Notes under the pieces: model-generated
What the model saw: only the letters and a program-made list of their open reading frames with translations
Database searches by the model: none
Told to the model about the DNA's origin: nothing
Assembly (NCBI RefSeq): GCF_025244845.1
Contig: NZ_CP104264.1
Location: 2,232,001-2,296,000 of the forward strand
DNA length: 64,000 nucleotides
Reading direction: 5' to 3'
Origin: Arthrobacter sp. zg-Y1171
GTDB lineage: Bacteria; Actinomycetota; Actinomycetes; Actinomycetales; Micrococcaceae
In this document: positions 10,490 through 18,849 of the stretch, one piece after another
Layout of the letters: every line of letters starts with the position of its first letter
Position numbering within the stretch: position 1 is the first letter of the stretch
Position numbers and translations under genes: made by a program

Positions 10490-13400
10490 ATGGACCGTTT
10501 GGCCAAGCTGTCCCTCTCCAACCGGGCGCTTATTGCCCTGATAACGGTTTTCGTGGCTGTTTTCGGAGTCATTTCCATGACCTCCCTGAAACAGGAACTG
10601 ATCCCGTCACTGGAGTTCCCGCAGATCAGCGTGATCACCGCTTTGCCGGGGGCCTCCCCCGATGTGGTTGATGCCCAGGTCAGCGAGCCGCTGGAAGGTG
10701 CGCTCACTGCAGTGGAAGGGCTCGAGTCGTCCACGGCCACTTCCCGCTCCGGCATCTCCACCATCAGCCTTACCTTTGCCTACGGCACCGATCTGGACCG
10801 CGCACGCGGCCAGGTGGACCGGGCCATTTCGAACTCCCGGCAGCTGCTTCCCGAAGACGTGAATCCGCAGTCGCTGGCCGGAAGCATCAGCGACTTCCCG
10901 ATTGTCTACCTTGCTGTGTCCTCCGACGAGCCGCTCGCGGAGCTCAACGCCGACCTGCAGCGCCTGACCGTTCCCCGCCTGCAGAAGATCGAGGGCGTGC
11001 GTACCGCGGAGGTCACCGGCGGTGCCACCCGCCACGTAGCCATCCTGCCTGACAACGCCGCGCTTGCCGCCTCCGGGGTCACCCCGGCAGCCATCGTGGA
11101 GGCACTGGAAAACAGCGGTGCCCTCCTGCCGGCCGGAACGGTCCAGGAAGACGGCCGGACCCTGTCCATCCAGGTCGGCGCCCCGCTGGACAGCCTCGAG
11201 AAGATTTCCGCATTGCCGGTCGAGTCCACGGAATCGTCGCCCGGCAGCACTCCGGTCACCATCGGCGCCGTGGCCTCGGTGGACGTCACCGAGGACGAGG
11301 CCAGCTCGATCACGCGCACCAACGGCGAGGCCACGCTGGCCGTATCCATCACCAAGACGCCGGCCGGTGACACCGTGGGCATCTCCCACGAGGTCATGGA
11401 CCTGCTGCCTTCCCTTCAGGATGAACTGGGCAACGGCGCCGTCTTTACGGTGATCTTCGACCAGGCACCGTTCATCGAAACATCCATCTCCGATCTCACC
11501 ACCGAGGGCCTGCTCGGCCTTGGCTTTGCCGTGCTGGTGATCCTGGTCTTCCTGCTTTCCATCCGCTCCACGCTGGTCACCGCGGTTTCCATTCCGCTCT
11601 CCCTGCTGGTGACCTTCATCGGGCTGCTGGCCTTCGGCTACTCCCTGAACATCCTCACCCTCGGTGCGCTGACCATCGCGATCGGCCGGGTGGTGGATGA
11701 CTCCATCGTGGTGATCGAAAACATCAAGCGCCATCTGGGCTACGGCGAGGATAAACGTTCTGCCATCCTCACTGCCGTCCGCGAGGTTGCCGGTGCCGTC
11801 ACGGCGTCGACCCTCACCACCGTGGCGGTATTTGCGCCCATCGCCTTTGTCGGCGGGCTCGCCGGCGAACTGTTCCGCCCCTTCGCTGTCACGACGTCCC
11901 TGGCGCTGCTGGCTTCACTGCTGGTCTCCCTGACGATTGTGCCGGTGCTCGCGTACTGGTTCCTCAAGTCCACCCCTCCGGTGGCCGATCCGGCCGCGTA
12001 CCGTGCCGAAGCGGAAGAACGGGAGTCCCGGACCTTCCTGCAGCGCGGTTATCTGCCGATCCTGCGCACCACCCAGCGTCATCCGGTCTACACGGTTACC
12101 GCCGGGCTGATCATCCTGGTGGCGACGGCGGCTTTGACCCCGCTGCTGCCCACCAACCTCCTGGGCGATACGGGGCAGAACACCTTCAGCGTGCGGCAGG
12201 AGCTGCCAGCGGGCACCTCCTTGGAACGCACTTCCGAGGCTGCCGGGGAGGTAGAACAGATCCTGGGTGACATCGAGGGCGTCAAGGACGTCCAGGTCAC
12301 CATGGGCACTTCCACCTCCGGGCTGGCGGCGTTTACCGGCGGGGGCTCCTCGGTTGCGAACTTCACCGTCATCACCGAGGAAGGGGTGGACCAGGTGGCC
12401 CTGCGGGATACCGTGCGGTCCGCCCTTGAGGACGCCGACGACGCCGGAGAGGTCACCCTGGGCAGTACCGGCGGCGGTTTCGGCACGTCCAACACAGTGG
12501 ATATTTCCCTGTCCGCCGGTGACCCGTCGGAGCTGCAGCCGGCCAGCGACGCCATCGTTGAGGCGATGTCCGACCTGCCCGGCGTCGCCGAGGCGAGCAG
12601 CAACCTCTCATCGTCCCAGCCGGTGGTGCAGGTCAGCATCGACCGGGGCAAGGCTGTTGCTGCCGGCCTGAACGAGCAGCAGATCGCCGGGCTGGTCGCC
12701 TCCACGATCAGCCCGCTGCCGGCCGGGACGGTCCGTCTGGGCACCGATGACCTGCCGGTGCTCATCGGTGAAGGCACCCCCATCACGTCCTTGGAGCAGT
12801 TGAACGGCATTTCCGTGCCGGCCGGTTCCGGCTCCGTGCCGTTGAGCGCGCTGGCCACGGTCGAAGAGGTGGAGGTGCCGACGTCGGTCTCCTCCTCCGG
12901 CGGCGAACGCACCGCCGTCGTCTCCGTCTCTCCCGACGGCGACAACCTTGGTGCCACCATCACCGAAGTCCAGTCACGGCTGGCGGAAGTCGACCTTCCG
13001 ACCAGCGTCACGGCCGAGCTCAGCGGTGCTGCCACCCAGCAGAACGAATCCTTTACGCAGCTGGGCCTTGCCCTGCTTGCAGCCATTGCCATCGTCTACG
13101 TGATCATGGTGGCGACCTTCAAATCCCTGCTGCAGCCGCTGATCCTGCTGGTCTCCATTCCGTTCGCGGCCACCGGTGCCGTTCTGCTGCTGCTCCTGAC
13201 CGGGGTTCCGCTGGGACTTCCGTCTTTGGTGGGCATGTTGATGCTGGTGGGCATTGTGGTTACCAACGCGATTGTGCTGATGGACCTGATTAACCAGTAC
13301 CGGCAGCCTCGGGGCAATGAACCGGGCATGAACGTGGAGGATGCCATCTTCCGCGGCGCCCGCCAGCGCCTGCGCCCGATCCTCATGACCGCTCTGGCCA

Positions 13401-13618
13401 CCGTCTTTGCGCTGACGCCGATGGCCCTGGGTGTTACGGGTGAGGGCGGCTTCATCTCCCGCCCGCTGGCCATTGTGGTGATCGGCGGACTGATTTCCTC
13501 AACTGCACTGACCCTGATCCTGGTGCCTGTGCTCTACCGTCTGGTGGAAGGATCCCGGGAGAAGCGGCAGGAGCGGAAGGAACAGAAGCCGGTGAGCGAG
13601 GCCGGGGCTCGCGCCTAG
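10490..13618 (+). CDS. RND-superfamily exporter (HAE-1/SwrC-YerP type)
   Basis: This proton-driven membrane exporter has 1042 residues. It begins MDRLAKLSLSNRALIALITVFVAVFG, the first membrane span, followed by the periplasmic porter segment FPQISVITALPGASPDVVDAQVSEPLE. A block of spans near 335-490 contains the proton-relay motif IGRVVDDSIVVIENIKRH with both Asp residues. The second half repeats the layout (a second large extracytoplasmic domain, then a span block starting near LLAAIAIVYVIMVATFKSLLQPLILLVSIPFA). The closest known group is the Gram-positive SwrC/YerP exporters (surfactin and amphiphile efflux). No adaptor (membrane fusion) or outer channel gene is adjacent. The substrate is unknown. 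The Glu-rich C-terminal tail is cytosolic. Confidence 0.9.
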   Translation: MDRLAKLSLSNRALIALITVFVAVFGVISMTSLKQELIPSLEFPQISVITALPGASPDVVDAQVSEPLEGALTAVEGLESSTATSRSGISTISLTFAYGTDLDRARGQVDRAISNSRQLLPEDVNPQSLAGSISDFPIVYLAVSSDEPLAELNADLQRLTVPRLQKIEGVRTAEVTGGATRHVAILPDNAALAASGVTPAAIVEALENSGALLPAGTVQEDGRTLSIQVGAPLDSLEKISALPVESTESSPGSTPVTIGAVASVDVTEDEASSITRTNGEATLAVSITKTPAGDTVGISHEVMDLLPSLQDELGNGAVFTVIFDQAPFIETSISDLTTEGLLGLGFAVLVILVFLLSIRSTLVTAVSIPLSLLVTFIGLLAFGYSLNILTLGALTIAIGRVVDDSIVVIENIKRHLGYGEDKRSAILTAVREVAGAVTASTLTTVAVFAPIAFVGGLAGELFRPFAVTTSLALLASLLVSLTIVPVLAYWFLKSTPPVADPAAYRAEAEERESRTFLQRGYLPILRTTQRHPVYTVTAGLIILVATAALTPLLPTNLLGDTGQNTFSVRQELPAGTSLERTSEAAGEVEQILGDIEGVKDVQVTMGTSTSGLAAFTGGGSSVANFTVITEEGVDQVALRDTVRSALEDADDAGEVTLGSTGGGFGTSNTVDISLSAGDPSELQPASDAIVEAMSDLPGVAEASSNLSSSQPVVQVSIDRGKAVAAGLNEQQIAGLVASTISPLPAGTVRLGTDDLPVLIGEGTPITSLEQLNGISVPAGSGSVPLSALATVEEVEVPTSVSSSGGERTAVVSVSPDGDNLGATITEVQSRLAEVDLPTSVTAELSGAATQQNESFTQLGLALLAAIAIVYVIMVATFKSLLQPLILLVSIPFAATGAVLLLLLTGVPLGLPSLVGMLMLVGIVVTNAIVLMDLINQYRQPRGNEPGMNVEDAIFRGARQRLRPILMTALATVFALTPMALGVTGEGGFISRPLAIVVIGGLISSTALTLILVPVLYRLVEGSREKRQERKEQKPVSEAGARA

Positions 13619-13790
13619 GCGAGCAGGCGCGTCGGCTGTCCGGTGGTACTGGTCGGGGGTCTGTGTTGTGGGTCTGGTTTGGCCCCCCATCCGATGCATG
13701 CGCAGCCGCGCGGGGCGGGCTCGGGCGCGCGGCAAGTTCAGAGCAGCAGCGGGCCGGCCGGTTCAGTGCGTGGCAAGGCCAGAACGGGCG

Positions 13791-13824
13791 CAGGTTCAGA
13801 ACGGCGGCAGGTTCAGAACGGCGG
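13791..13824 (+). repeat. Tandem 17-bp repeat at the 3' end of the DUF222/HNH gene
   Basis: Two perfect copies of CAGGTTCAGAACGGCGG lie head to tail (13791-13807, 13808-13824). Looser copies of the GTTCAG core occur around 13735 and 13761. The second copy overlaps the stop codon of the minus-strand HNH gene. Confidence 0.85.
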
Positions 13825-15462
13825 CGCTGTACCCGATTCCTGCACAGGATCCGATTCCAGCACTGGACCCGCAGCCCGATTTGTGGCCGGATGCGGGGAT
13901 CCGAGTTCCAGGAAGGGCTCGGTTCGGTAGACGCGTCCGGTCGGCGAGGTCCACTCGATCACCCCGTGCGAGGGCTGACAGGCTTTCCAGTAACCGAGGG
14001 TCTTGAACCGGTGGTGGCGTCGGCAGAGGTGTTCAAGGTTTCCGTGGTCGGTGGGTCCGCCGCGCGCCCAGTCGATGGTGTGGTCGATGTCCGAGTTCGA
14101 AGTACTGACCCGACAGCCGGGGAACCTGCAGGTTCCGTCCCTTGCGCGGAGCCAGCGGCGAAGCCCGGCAGGGACCTTTCTGCGTTGTCCTACGCCCAGG
14201 ATCTCTCCGGTGTGCGGATTTTGGGCCAGTCCGGTCCATCCGACGGCGTTGCGGGCCAGTCGGCGGGCTTCTTCGGCGCTGATGGGGCCGTAGCCGTGCA
14301 GTTCTGCCGGCTGGTCGTCGGCTCCGAAGAGGGTCTCTGCGCTGATCAGGACCATGATTTCCGCCCGAGGTACGATTCCATCGTCCGGTCCTGTTGTGCG
14401 ATCGGGTGCGCCCTCCGGGCCGTTGCCAAAGCCGGTTCCGTCCTCGTCCCGGGTGGCTGTGCCAGTGTCATTGCTGGTGTGGCCGGTGCCGGGTCGGGTT
14501 CCGGACGCGTCTCGGGTTGCGGCCTCTTCCGGGGTGCCGGGCAAATGTCTCCGGCTGCCGCCCATCAGCAGCTGCGCCAGGATGTCGGCACGCAGCTGGT
14601 CCGTGGTCCGGGAATCTCCTCCCGCCTGCTCACCCCGCGCCGCGGTACTGAGAGCGGTATAGATCTGCTGCGCTTCCGCAGCACGCAGATGAGCCGAGAG
14701 GCAGGACATGCCGTCCTCTTCGCGGTCCAGGGTGACCATGCGCTGCTCGAAAGCAGTTAGGTGCCTTTTGCTTATGGTCTCCGGGAACGTCTTTTCGCGC
14801 AGCCGCCGGGCCTTGGCCGAGAACTGCGCCCGCGTCTGACCCTCCGCAGCCTTCAGCAGGTCGGCCTCGAACCCTGGGAGTTTCTCCGCAGGAACGTTCC
14901 GGCACTGCTCCAGGACCACCTGCGCATGCTGGTACGAGAACCGCCCCTCTTCCAGCCCGGTCAGGGTCGCCGTATGGGTGCCGCACAGCTGCCCGGCCTC
15001 ACTCAACAGCCGCTGACCCGTCACCTGCGGAACATTCAGGATGGCGGCACATTCGGCAGCCGCGAGGCTGAAAGCGATCCCGGGTTTATCCCGCTCCGAC
15101 GGATCGAAGAACTTGTGCCGAAAGACCTGCTCCATCCGGTTCAACAGGCGGGACCGCTGCGCCAGCCCCCAGGAAACCAGATGCTCCACCCGGACCAAAG
15201 CCTCACCAACCATGGGTTCGTCAAAGGCTTCAAGATTCTGCAGCGCCAGCGTCCCGGTGAAACCGTCCGGGTAAGCATCAGCAGGACTTTCGACAGGAGT
15301 GGCACCACCTCCGCCGTCGCCGACAGTTACTGCCAGCGCCGCGCGAAACACAGCCAGGGTGACGGGAGAGCAGGACGCCTCCGCGTCACCAGCCGGCCTT
15401 GTCGGCGGCTGGTCCATGCCTGGTTCTTCAGTTGTCGGTTCGGTGTTTCCGAGCTGATCCAT
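13813..15462 (-). CDS. DUF222 / HNH endonuclease domain protein (13E12 repeat family)
   Basis: This is a 549-residue protein of the actinobacterial 13E12 family, often present in many copies per genome. The N-terminal and central part is the DUF222 region (TGQRLLSEAGQLCGTHTATLTGLEEGRFSYQHAQVV). The C-terminal HNH module spans about 445-484, with CRFPGC, DIDHTIDWARGGPTDHGNLEHLC and RRHH supplying the Cys and His ligands and the catalytic His. The function of the family is not established; a nuclease activity or a mobile-element origin is suspected. A polar Gly/Thr-rich stretch at about 330-385 links the two parts. It stands alone, convergent to the RND gene. Confidence 0.88.
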   Translation of the reverse strand: MDQLGNTEPTTEEPGMDQPPTRPAGDAEASCSPVTLAVFRAALAVTVGDGGGGATPVESPADAYPDGFTGTLALQNLEAFDEPMVGEALVRVEHLVSWGLAQRSRLLNRMEQVFRHKFFDPSERDKPGIAFSLAAAECAAILNVPQVTGQRLLSEAGQLCGTHTATLTGLEEGRFSYQHAQVVLEQCRNVPAEKLPGFEADLLKAAEGQTRAQFSAKARRLREKTFPETISKRHLTAFEQRMVTLDREEDGMSCLSAHLRAAEAQQIYTALSTAARGEQAGGDSRTTDQLRADILAQLLMGGSRRHLPGTPEEAATRDASGTRPGTGHTSNDTGTATRDEDGTGFGNGPEGAPDRTTGPDDGIVPRAEIMVLISAETLFGADDQPAELHGYGPISAEEARRLARNAVGWTGLAQNPHTGEILGVGQRRKVPAGLRRWLRARDGTCRFPGCRVSTSNSDIDHTIDWARGGPTDHGNLEHLCRRHHRFKTLGYWKACQPSHGVIEWTSPTGRVYRTEPFLELGSPHPATNRAAGPVLESDPVQESGTAPPF

Positions 15463-15799
15463 ACCTCAGGATTTCATCCGGCACTGACATTCCAGGGTCG
15501 AAAACAGGCCTGAAACAGCCCCTTCAGGAAACTGGATTACCCGTCTTTTCGCCTCGACTACCTACCCGAAATCCGGGTCCGCCGAGGAGGTGGCCAAGCA
15601 CGATTGTCGAGTCCCCACGGCACCAATCGAACCTCCACACGACGCCGGCATCGTTCGCCCGTAACGTCCCCGCGGCACCCCACCCCACCTCAGCACCCAC
15701 CGAAACCGAACCCGGGAATGAACCGGAGCAGGTAACGGTTAGGGGAGATGTATGCATATGCATATACTTTTAGGAACACTCGAACTTCCGGAGGCAACC
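15463..15799. other. Intergenic stretch between divergent HNH and LLM oxidoreductase genes
   Basis: These 337 bases hold no convincing gene. Short open frames on either strand lack a ribosome site and family features. Visible structure includes the inverted repeat CCTGAA-N8-TTCAGG at 15509-15528 and an AT-rich palindrome at 15751-15764 (see separate entry). The last 30 bases are the leader of the LLM gene. Confidence 0.6.
15751..15764. promoter_or_regulatory. Palindrome TATGCATATGCATA, candidate MarR operator
   Basis: This perfect 14-bp AT-rich palindrome lies 36 bases before the LLM gene start, in otherwise GC-rich DNA, and abuts a possible -10 box TATACT (15763-15768). A MarR regulator is encoded right after the LLM gene and is the obvious candidate ligand. 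Binding is inferred. Confidence 0.5.
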
Positions 15800-16924
15800 A
15801 TGCAGATCGGCGTCTTCAGCGTCAGCGACATCACCCGGGACCCCGTCACCGGGCGCATCCCGACCGAAGCGGAGCGGATCAAGGCCGCCGTGGCCATTGC
15901 CCGCAAGGTCGAAGAGATCGGCATGGATGTCTACGCCACCGGCGAGCACCACAATCCGCCGTTCTATGCCAGCTCCCCCACCACTCTGCTGGGCTACATT
16001 GCCGCACAGACCGAGCGGATCATCCTCTCCACCACCACCACGCTGATCACCACCAATGACCCGGTGAAGATCGCGGAAGACTTCTCCATGCTCCAGCACC
16101 TCGCCGACGGCCGGGTGGACCTGGTCCTTGGCCGCGGCAACACCGCGCCTGTCTATCCGTGGTTCGGCAAGGATCCCCAGGACTCGGTGGAACTGACCGT
16201 GGAGAACTACAACCTGCTGCGCCAGCTGTGGGATAACGACACCGTGAACTGGCAGGGCAAGTTCCGTACTCCGCTGCACAACTTCACAGCCACGCCCCGC
16301 CCGCTCGACGGCGCCGCCCCCTTCGTCTGGCACGGCTCCATCCGCACGCCGCAGGTCGCCGAAATTGCCGCGTACTTCGGAGACGGTTTCTTCGCCAACA
16401 ACATCTTCTGGCCGAAGGAGCACTACATGCAGCTGATCGGCCTGTACCGCGAGCGCTACGAACACTACGGCCACGGCCGCGCCGACCAGGCCATTGTGGG
16501 ACTGGGCGGACAGTTCTTCATGCGGAAGAACTCCCAGGACGCCGTCAACGAGTTCCGCCCGTACTTTGACAATGCCCCGGTCTACGGCCACGGGCCGTCC
16601 ATGGAGGACTTCACCGCCCAGACCCCGCTGACGGTGGGCAGCCCGCAGGAGGTGCTGGAGAAGACGTTGAGCTTCCAGGAGTACTTCGGCGATTACCAGC
16701 GCCAGCTGTTCCTGATCGACCATGCAGGACTGCCGCTTAAGACGGTGCTGGAGCAGCTGGACCTCTTCGGCGAATACGTGCTGCCGGAACTGCGAAGGGA
16801 GTTCGATTCCCGCCGCCCGGACGACGTCCCCGAAGGACCCACCCACGCCGCACGGGTTGCCGCCCGGAAGGCGGACGCGGAGCCCGCCCCGTCATCTGCA
16901 TCGACGTCCCCTGCGGTTCAGTAG
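15800..16924 (+). CDS. LLM-class flavin-dependent oxidoreductase (luciferase-like)
   Basis: This predicted F420- or FMN-dependent (beta/alpha)8-barrel oxidoreductase has 374 residues. It begins MQIGVFSVSDITRDP, and the ATG at 15800 follows CCGGAGG with good spacing; an upstream in-frame ATG at 15752 sits inside the candidate operator and is less likely. Family marks include DVYATGEHHNPPF, LSTTTTLITTNDPVKIAEDFSMLQHLADGRVDLVLGRGN, and VGSPQEVLEKTLSFQEYFG near the end. It resembles the CE1758/alkanal-monooxygenase-like group found beside MarR genes. The substrate is unknown. The MarR gene starts 9 bases downstream of its stop. Confidence 0.9.
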   Translation: MQIGVFSVSDITRDPVTGRIPTEAERIKAAVAIARKVEEIGMDVYATGEHHNPPFYASSPTTLLGYIAAQTERIILSTTTTLITTNDPVKIAEDFSMLQHLADGRVDLVLGRGNTAPVYPWFGKDPQDSVELTVENYNLLRQLWDNDTVNWQGKFRTPLHNFTATPRPLDGAAPFVWHGSIRTPQVAEIAAYFGDGFFANNIFWPKEHYMQLIGLYRERYEHYGHGRADQAIVGLGGQFFMRKNSQDAVNEFRPYFDNAPVYGHGPSMEDFTAQTPLTVGSPQEVLEKTLSFQEYFGDYQRQLFLIDHAGLPLKTVLEQLDLFGEYVLPELRREFDSRRPDDVPEGPTHAARVAARKADAEPAPSSASTSPAVQ

Positions 16925-16933
16925 GCTGGGACA
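16922..16933 (+). promoter_or_regulatory. -10 box for leaderless marR
   Basis: TAGGCT (16922-16927), six bases, then ATG at 16934. The -10 overlaps the TAG stop of the LLM gene, so the regulator can be transcribed on its own. Confidence 0.5.
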
Positions 16934-17389
16934 ATGCATTCAACAAACGACGTCACGGCGAAACAGGCAGCCGAAGCGTGGGAATCATTGTTCCGTGTCC
17001 AGGTCGGCGTTATGCGGCGCCTGCAGCGGGATCCGGAATTCCGGGAGCTCACCATGCGGGAGTATGACGTCCTGTTCAACCTGACGCGTTGCCCCGGCGG
17101 CTGGATACGGCTCAACGAGCTCAACGAGCACCTGCTCATCAGCCAGCCCAGCCTGAGCCGGATGGTGGACCGGCTTGAAGCCAGGGGCCTGGTGCAGCGC
17201 CGGCCGGCAGAACAGGACCAGCGCGGCGTCGAGCTCTCGCTGACCGAGGAGGGGCGGGCAGTCCAACGGCGCCTGGGCCGCATCCATGTACGTGGAATCC
17301 ATGAACTCCTGACGCCGGCCCTGGACAACACTGAATTGGCACGCCTGAAGGAACTGACGGACAAGGTCCTGGCGAGCCTGGAGGACTAG
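16934..17389 (+). CDS. MarR-family transcriptional regulator
   Basis: This 151-residue winged-helix DNA-binding regulator has the core pattern REYDVLFNLTRCPGGWIRLNELNEHLLISQPSLSRMVDRLEARGLVQR (helix-turn-helix at about 60-95) and the wing EQDQRGVELSLTEEG. Such proteins act as dimers that usually repress and are released by phenolic or oxidising ligands. It follows the LLM gene in the same direction. No ribosome site is visible; the ATG sits 6 bases after a TAGGCT box, suggesting leaderless translation. Its stop overlaps the stop of the MFS gene on the other strand by 2 bases. Confidence 0.93.
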   Translation: MHSTNDVTAKQAAEAWESLFRVQVGVMRRLQRDPEFRELTMREYDVLFNLTRCPGGWIRLNELNEHLLISQPSLSRMVDRLEARGLVQRRPAEQDQRGVELSLTEEGRAVQRRLGRIHVRGIHELLTPALDNTELARLKELTDKVLASLED

Positions 17390-18849
17390 GCGGCCGCCTC
17401 AGTCAGCGGCGGATCGGCGAACGCCAGCCGGGGCACCAGCAGCAGGAGTGCTGCCGCGATAAACGCAGTCACCGAACACACCGCCCAGACCGTCAGGTAG
17501 CCCTGCAGCGGTGCCACCGTCCCGGCGTCGGCCGCTCCGCTCGAAAGGGCGTCCGCGGCTGCGCCGGCCAGTGCAATTCCGAAGACCGCCGAGGCGAAGG
17601 ACCCGCCGATGGTCTTGGTGGTGTTGGTCAGCCCGGTTGCCATGCCGGTTCGGTTCAGCGGTGCCGCCGCGGCAGCAGCCGAGGGAAGCGCGGCCACCAA
17701 CGCCCCGGAGCCCAGCCCGGCGACCACCATGTTCATCAGGGCCTGCGGCAGGGTGTCATGGAAAGGCAGGAAGAGCCCGTACCCGACACCGACCAGGAGC
17801 GAGGCACCCACCAAGGTGTTCCTCGGCGTGGTCCGCCGGGCGGCCAAGGGGAAGAGCAGCGCGCCGGCGAGCAGGGCGAAGACGTAGGTCCCGATGATGA
17901 TGGACACCTGCGAGGCCGCCAGCCCCAGGCCGTAGCCGTACAGCGCGGGATCGGTGCGGGCGAACGTGGACATGGGCGCCTGGGCGCCGAGCACCGAAAT
18001 GCCGAACAACCCCGCGGTCAGCTGGACCGGCCACATGGACGGGCTGCGCAGCATCCGGAAATCCACCAGCGGATCCTTCTGCCCGAGCTCGTACCGGACA
18101 AAAGGAATGAACGCGGCGACACCGGCAGCCAGGACGGCCCACACCCACCAGGTCTCCGGACCGTTGATCCGCAGGAAGGTCAGCCCGGAGGTAAGCAGGA
18201 GCAGCCCGACCGCCAGCAGTACGAAGCCCGTGCGGTCCACCGTGCCGCCGTCCAGGGAGCTGGATTCCGGCACCCCGAAATGCACGGCAAAGATACACAG
18301 CGTCACCGCGGCGGCGGGCGCGCACAGCGTGAGCCAGAGCGGGAGGTGCTCCACCAGCACCCCGCCCAGCAGGGCTCCGCCGATCACCCCCAGCTCCAGT
18401 GCGCCGACCAGCAGGCCTGCCGCCTTGCGGGTAAGCACGGCCCGGTTGGGAGTGTGGCGCACCCGGCTGAAAATCAGGGCGATCTCCATCGGCAGCCAGA
18501 CCACGTAGAAGCCCTGGAGCGACCACGCGGCCAGGAACGTCCAGAAATCCGGGGCCACGGCGACTCCCCAGGAGGCCGCCGCCGTCAGGACCGTGGAGAC
18601 CAGCAGGATGCGTTTGTGCCCGTAGATGTCCCCCAGTTTGGCCAGGATCGGCACGGCCAGGGCACTAAGCATCAGCTGGGCGGATTCAAACCAGTTGACG
18701 TCGCCGTCGTCGATCCCCAGGTGGCGGGCAATGTCGGTGAGCAGCGGCGTGTAGTAGCCCTGCAGGATGCCGCTGGTGATTTCCACCAGCACCAGGAACC
18801 CGACGAGGGGGCCGATCATGCGCAGCCCGGGCAGGGACGGCGCGGACAT
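17386..18849 (-). CDS. MFS transporter (14-span, EmrB/QacA-like)
   Basis: This 487-residue major facilitator has about 14 hydrophobic segments. The loop 2-3 motif LAKLGDIYGHKRILL corresponds to MFS motif A. The mid-protein segment TWWVWAVLAAGVAAFIPFVRYELGQKDPLVDFRMLRSP is typical of the drug:H+ antiporter-2 group. The substrate is unknown. Its ATG overlaps the TGA of the M20 peptidase gene by one base (TGATG), so the two are coupled; export or import of a peptide or amide acted on by the peptidase is possible but unproven. Confidence 0.87.
   Translation of the reverse strand: MSAPSLPGLRMIGPLVGFLVLVEITSGILQGYYTPLLTDIARHLGIDDGDVNWFESAQLMLSALAVPILAKLGDIYGHKRILLVSTVLTAAASWGVAVAPDFWTFLAAWSLQGFYVVWLPMEIALIFSRVRHTPNRAVLTRKAAGLLVGALELGVIGGALLGGVLVEHLPLWLTLCAPAAAVTLCIFAVHFGVPESSSLDGGTVDRTGFVLLAVGLLLLTSGLTFLRINGPETWWVWAVLAAGVAAFIPFVRYELGQKDPLVDFRMLRSPSMWPVQLTAGLFGISVLGAQAPMSTFARTDPALYGYGLGLAASQVSIIIGTYVFALLAGALLFPLAARRTTPRNTLVGASLLVGVGYGLFLPFHDTLPQALMNMVVAGLGSGALVAALPSAAAAAAPLNRTGMATGLTNTTKTIGGSFASAVFGIALAGAAADALSSGAADAGTVAPLQGYLTVWAVCSVTAFIAAALLLLVPRLAFADPPLTEAAA

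Noticed and set aside
15524..15763. 79-codon minus-strand frame in the HNH-LLM intergenic region
   Set aside because: No ribosome site, starts inside the palindrome, and no family features.
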